Source of the DNA: Stichopus chloronotus
Taxonomy: Eukaryota > Echinodermata > Holothuroidea > Aspidochirotida > Stichopodidae
Reading direction: 5' to 3'
Length of the DNA: 64,000 nucleotides
NCBI GenBank assembly: GCA_021234535.1
Contig: CM037833.1
Coordinates: 23,156,918 to 23,220,917 of the forward strand
Under the pieces are notes generated by a model. The model saw only the letters and a program-made list of their open reading frames with translations. It was not told the origin of the DNA and made no database searches. Positions 59,365-64,000 of this stretch are shown in pieces (position 1 is the first letter of the stretch; each line of letters opens with the position of its first letter). A program made the translations under genes and the position numbers.

Positions 59365-59970
59365 GTGAAAAGGTCAAAGGTCAAATTTATGAACATCTCA
59401 AATTTCCCGTATTTCTTGATTCAAAATGGCTATTTACAAAGGACCATCCAAAAAATGACTGCTGTACAAGATTTTATTTAAAAATCATGTTTGTATGTGT
59501 TTTGAGTTCAAAGGTGAAGCTCAGGTGTCAGAGGTCAACTTTGACACCGAAAAGTTTGTGTCCTCAACTCCCTCTATATCACAAAGCCGATTATGGTCAA
59601 GGTTGATAGATAGGTGACACATGGTCTAAAGTCGTATCTCCCGTCGTCAAAATTTAAGGTCAGAGGCCACAGGTCAAATTTGTGAAAAATCTTGAATTCA
59701 CTGTATTTCTTAATCCAAAGTGACTATTTACATGTGACCTCCAAATATGTTACCGGTATACAAGATTTTTAATCTAAAAGCCATGTTTTTAGGGGTTTGA
59801 GGCCAAAGGTCATGTTTAGGGGTCAAGTGCCAAATTTGACACAGAAAAGTTTGCGTCCGCAACTCCTTATAGACCGCAAGCCGATGAGGGTCAAATTTAG
59901 GTCACCCATTGTCTAAAAATTTAAAGTCACTGGTCACAGGTCATAGGACAAATCTCTAATCAGCAAAATG
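59365..59970 (+). repeat. AGGTCA-rich tandem repeat, about 2.2 units of ~280 bp
   Basis: Two units can be aligned (GGTCAAATTT.TGAA at 59380 and 59673; TTTGACAC.GAAAAGTTTG.GTCC in each), with a partial third. Each unit is dense in AGGTCA or GGTCA half-sites. Confidence 0.75.
59371..59383 (+). promoter_or_regulatory. Perfect DR1 nuclear-receptor half-site pair
   Basis: AGGTCA-A-AGGTCA, a direct repeat spaced by one base, as bound by RXR heterodimers and HNF4 (established for the motif). Whether it acts here is unknown. Confidence 0.5.
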
Positions 59971-59974
59971 CTTT

Positions 59975-61115
59975 AAAAAGAAAAAGGGTGTCGCGATTTC
60001 CTTCTAGCCATGTAACTATAATGAACTTCAAATTTGGTCGTTAGATACCTGATTATGATATGCAGTGTTCACGCTATCGGTGACGTGATAAGTCGATAAG
60101 GTACATGATACAGCACGGTAGGTTCTGTTAGTACAAAGTGCAACATTGCTTTTCCATACAATGTGAATTAATATTTCAACCTTTTCAACCATGTTTGGAG
60201 TGAGCGATTATACCTATCCATTGAACCTGATTTGTGTTTTACTAGTTTTTATGTATTGATTTTTGTCATTGTTGCAAAACTACATAAATAAGACCCGTAC
60301 TTGAAAGTTGTGTAGGCCTACATGCAACTTAGAAGAAGAGCGAAGTGCTGTTTCCGGTCATCTGAATGGGGCGTTACATTTTCTTGGCCAACATATAGTA
60401 GCCCTCCGTTTAGCCCAAGATTCGTTTTCGGAGTTCACCCCCCGCCCGCGTATAGCGTACGATACTTGTAGCAGATGAATTTATGGTGAGATGCCCACCC
60501 CCACCCCCTCCCCCCCAACACACACCCCCACCCACCCACCAACAACATCAACGCGCACACGTAGGTAACAAACAGACGTCCATCTTCCATAGATCAGTTT
60601 CTATTTCAATTTGCAAATTTTATAACTTAACTTGATGCTGTGTCTTCTCTCGCCGATAGGCTGTAGATGAGAACTGAGGTTGAATTTAAAATTGAAAAGA
60701 AGTAGAAAAATCTTAAAAATCCAATTTGAATAAATCTGATTTAGTATGATGAAAAACAAATCACCGTTTCGATCCACCCATCCCTTAAAAGAAAGACGGT
60801 GGCGCACTTATAGTTAGTTCATATTACTCTGTAGCTAGCTCGAGTGACTGCAAGTTGAAGGCTGTAATGCATCACCCCAGACAGTTTGAATTCTCCCAAC
60901 CACCTACCTCTAGTCCCTCCCTCAGCCTGTCTTACATTCCTCCACATGTGTAATAAAAACAATGGATCCCTGTGTACGCTGTGTAATACGAGCTGCTCTG
61001 CATCTTTCGAATTTGCTGTCAATCTAAGAGTACTGTAACTTAGAACCAGTTGAGAATTTTCCTTTCAGGGAGGTAAAAATATAGCTTACGGGTGATGCAA
61101 AACAGCCAGGCTTTA
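59975..61115. other. No supported gene; C-rich low-complexity patch
   Basis: It contains a C-rich, CA-interrupted run at about 60495-60542. Short minus-strand ORFs (60601-61022) lack motifs. Confidence 0.35.
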
Positions 61116-61119
61116 AATA

Positions 61120-61184
61120 CTAAATACCAAAGACGTATAACGCCGTAAGGCGCATTACGACGCTATAATGTCTTTGCTAAATAC
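61120..61184. mobile_element. 49-bp hairpin insertion with 8-bp target duplication
   Basis: A 49-base element (61128-61176) begins CAAAGACGTATAACG and ends CTATAATGTCTTTG. It folds on itself with ~20-base arms and a 6-base loop. It is flanked by perfect copies of CTAAATAC (61120-61127 and 61177-61184). An 8-bp target duplication and CA...TG ends fit a hAT-type MITE remnant (inference). Confidence 0.7.
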
Positions 61185-61188
61185 TTAC

Positions 61189-61218
61189 TTGGCCTTGGTA
61201 CGGTCGAGTAGAAGTCAT
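61189..61218 (-). CDS. Possible first coding exon MTSTRPYQGQ
   Basis: An ATG-started 10-codon frame ends in phase 0 at a consensus GTAAGT donor. The region just upstream (61220-61510) has more CpG than its surroundings, which would fit a promoter. Phase 0 would suit gene B, but a 12-kb first intron is speculative. The donor lies only a few bases from the 49-bp hairpin insertion. Confidence 0.25.
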
Positions 61219-61519
61219 GTGTACTGCACGTACTTGGTGGCACCTTGACCCTTGTTACGTTAGCACTTGAGCAGTGTAACACTGACAAATGTTCGCACTG
61301 ATCAGTTCGCAAAAGTGCTGCTAGTAGGTACGGTGCAGTTTGGTTTCGATACCATTGTCGGAAAACCCCTGACTGGCTAGTGAATTAAGACAACTCCTGA
61401 TTAGAGCAGATGTCGATGTTTGCATGCCTTGTCGCTGGACGCTTGGTATGGGCATTATGCAATCATACGTGACGGACCTACGATTTGCATAGGCCAAGAT
61501 ATAGCATCAGTTATCGATC

Positions 61520-63370
61520 ACCTCTCTTGTTCCCGCTCCCTAGTTAGGCTTTAACCTAGCAATATATTATAGATATAGCTTTAGTATTTTACTACATACA
61601 TCATGTTAAGTATCTACTGGGACTATCACCCGTCGATTACTTAACGAACTTCATGACCATGAAATATTATAACATGTAACGTTAGACCTAGGCTACGAAA
61701 ATAAAACTTTGCAGTAGTCACGTCGTTTGTTATGAGTGACAAACATGTCCTGATTTCTGAGTTTTCCATTGGCCTATATTTGGTGATGCCTAGGCTAGAT
61801 TGAGTAATTTACAGAAACTGAATTTTAAAATGAAGGTTGCAACGTGCAAACAATGCAATGACAAATCATCTTGAGTCAATCACTCAATCACTGCCCAAAA
61901 AAAGCAAAGAAATTTAATTACCACAATTAAGAATTGATAATATTATTTGTGAACCAAAAAATGTCTTTCTAAAATAGTAGCAGAGGGGTACCAGAATAAG
62001 ACCTTTCAAAATACTGTTTATTATCAAATAAACACCAAAAAATCTCAAAAACGATAAAAATAAAATATTGTTTCTACTATCCAAATTTTGAATGAGAGTT
62101 TTACCGAAGACCAGATCAATATTTTGGTAGGATTTTAAACATAGCAGTGCATGTTGCTGAAACTCAAAAATTTGACTGTGAGTAAAATTTTTCCATGGAA
62201 ATGAAAAATAAGACAGCAAACACTTGTTTTTGTATGTTGTTTAAAGTAAATATGACACAGGCGGTGCTTACTTTGGAATTGCTTTGCGTCCACACTGCCT
62301 CACTGAAGTTTAGAATGCATCGATCAACTCAAAGTACTGATTGACTCAAGGTACACCTAGTATACTATTTGTGGTATGCAAGCTTTATTGAAACATTTTG
62401 GTGACAAATTTTGGTAATGTCTGCAAATTTTTAGTTGATACTTAAGCTACTGTAGGCTAAGCAGAAACTTTAAAGTATCGCCCTAAGTAACACTCAACAT
62501 CAAAACATCGCCAACACTTATGAACATCAAAAGTGACAAAGCAAAGGTATAATTGTTTTAGTATATTGTTATATATGTTATATATATTGAGGAATATGCA
62601 TTGAAGGTCACATTTAAGTTGAAATCGCATCATCACGCTGTGCTGGCTTGCAGAAGAATGCAGTGATAGACTTATGATACTGATCGGCAATGATTACTTA
62701 TTCAGCCTTATGTGCATGCCCCAATGTTGACGTAGACTGATTGTGAGGGCCTAGCTTAGGCCTAAATTTAGTGTTGTGTTGTTGGGGTTTGTTAGAGTTT
62801 ATTGTTGGGTTGACCGCCCCTGTGGTAGACGTCCTGGCTGTTGACAACATGAAAAGTTCCAATTTTACACAGAGAAAGAGAGAGGTGAAGGTCCAGAGGG
62901 ACATCAGTCTGATTTTGCTGTTATCAATGTTCCATTAATTGATGATTCGACTGGCACATATTTTGATAATTAATTTTACGATGATGATTAAAACCAGAGA
63001 GCGGCAGACAGTTAGCCTACATGACGCTGATGAAAGAGGAAAAGAAACAGATGGTACAGTAAGTGGCACAGGCCTACTATAGTGTACAGAGAGATGTAGA
63101 GCGAACGAAACGGGTGTGCACTTCAATGATATGATTTCCTAGTCTCGGTCTGGTGGTTGTGTCCATGCTTCGAAATAGATGCCAAACCGCTGAGGGTCAT
63201 GGGATAGAAGATGATGTTAACCAATGAAGTGCTGCTGGAAGTGTAAAAACACGTAATTTGCTGCCCACAATCAACTAGTTGCGTAATTGTTGGGCAATAC
63301 TTGTCTGTGTCAGTGTATGTTCCTCCAATTCTAAATTTAGAGTTACATGTTCAGTCATCTGCATCTACTG
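61520..63370. other. No supported gene
   Basis: AT-rich. A minus-strand AG/GTAAGC-bounded 34-base stretch near 62270 (RQCGRKAIPK) is a weak exon candidate only. Confidence 0.3.
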
Positions 63371-63384
63371 TAACTGGAGAAAGG

Positions 63385-63520
63385 AAATGAAGAAAAAGTC
63401 AGGAAACCCCGGCCCCGTGTGAATGGCAGAGATTGAACTTGGTTTGCCCTCTGAGATGTGGAATGCCACTGCCTGTAACTGACTGACAATGTACACCATT
63501 AGGCCTTTATGCACGCTATA
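63385..63520 (-). mobile_element. SINE-like tRNA-derived fragment
   Basis: On the minus strand a TCAGTTACAGG-type A-box-like segment is followed by AAGTTCAATCTC, a B-box-like segment, at tRNA-like spacing. It abuts the exon at 63539. The tail is not clear. Confidence 0.4.
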
Positions 63521-63538
63521 ACTTTAAACCAAACTCAC

Positions 63539-63760
63539 CTTGTACATGGCATTTGAATACTGGACCTCCAAACCAGCTGTAAATGGCCTCTGCATGGCTT
63601 ACTGCATAGCACGGGCATCCCCCATGAAGTAGGCCTGGCCCTGCAAATTGGGACACTCAGACGCTTGAACATTGAATGCTTTTTGGACGAATGTTGTCAA
63701 TGCTTGCTTACGTGAGCTCTGCAGGTAGACATTGATAGCCTTCAGCCAACAACACTCCTG
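63539..63760 (-). pseudogene. Phase-0 exon with an in-frame TAA, unknown family
   Basis: The acceptor is CTTAACTTTGCAG and the donor GTGAGT. The 222 bases (74 codons) are open except for TAA at 63599-63601. Before it the frame reads QECCWLKAINVYLQSSRKQA ... QGQAYFMGDARAMQ; after it AMQRPFTAGLEVQYSNAMYK up to the donor. A single C-to-T change from CAA would explain the stop. Either it is a pseudogene, or the gene really ends here and the downstream frame is chance. No family recognised. Confidence 0.45.
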
Positions 63761-64000
63761 CTGCAAAGTTAAGGAGGGGCATAAAACATATACTTATGAA
63801 TATCATCTTGCAGGTCACAACATAAGAAAAATGTAAAAAATGCATGTTTTTTTTTTCCCTCTACTGAGGCACTGTCTAACAACATTTGCCATTGGCAGAT
63901 CATTTTTTACCACAAGTCTGTTAAATAGATATGCTTCTACTGGATTTGGAGAAAGAAAGAGTGAAAAGTTATGTAAGATGTATTTTACAGCTCCCTATCC

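Noticed and set aside
1..64000. CRISPR arrays, operons, rRNA or true tRNA genes
   Set aside because: Nothing of these kinds is visible; the window is eukaryotic nuclear sequence.

Overview
This is a window of an animal nuclear genome. It is AT-rich and mostly non-coding, with very small exons bounded by AG...GT splice signals, decayed LINE and SINE copies, MITE-like elements and tandem repeats. There is no bacterial-style gene packing. No ORF identifies the species. Invertebrate adaptor-type domains (SH3, SH2, Death) plus tRNA-derived SINEs suggest a marine invertebrate, possibly a deuterostome such as an echinoderm. That is inference only.

The main content is two related genes on the minus strand, lying head to tail. 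Gene B is the more complete (about 49.1 kb down to 35.2 kb). It has an SH3-type exon, nine very small exons of 39-57 bp encoding acidic, proline-rich or tyrosine-bearing peptides, an SH2 domain split over two exons, another small tyrosine exon, and a Death domain split over two exons that ends in a stop codon. Gene A (about 17.0 kb to the left edge) begins with a paralogous SH3-type exon, followed by seven small exons of 45-84 bp and one doubtful remnant. Its SH2 and Death exons, if present, lie beyond the left edge. Almost all of these exons start and end in phase 0, so each can be duplicated or skipped without a frameshift. Several are visibly duplicated in tandem (4.8/5.0/12.9 kb; 41.4/41.8 kb; 45.8/47.6 kb). 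I do not know a described family that combines SH3, SH2 and Death with cassette micro-exons.

Gene B carries three apparent lesions: an in-frame TGA in the SH3 exon, one base missing in the SH2 exon, and one extra base in a 7-A run of the Death exon. It is therefore either a recent pseudogene or a real gene seen through assembly errors.

Region by region: 0.5-17 kb is gene A with a decayed LINE (7.7-8.8 kb) and a 353-bp MITE (9.7 kb). 17-35 kb has no convincing gene, but holds two ~160-bp repeat arrays in opposite orientation (22-24 kb), a ~380-bp dispersed repeat (27 kb), an AT microsatellite (31 kb) and a SINE (33 kb). 35-49 kb is gene B. 49-57 kb has the second MITE copy, an isolated exon (51.4 kb) and LINE tails. 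57-64 kb has isolated minus-strand exon candidates, the second ~380-bp repeat, an AGGTCA-rich tandem repeat (59.4-60.0 kb), a 49-bp hairpin insertion with an 8-bp target duplication (61.1 kb), a SINE-like element and an exon with an in-frame TAA (63.5-63.8 kb).
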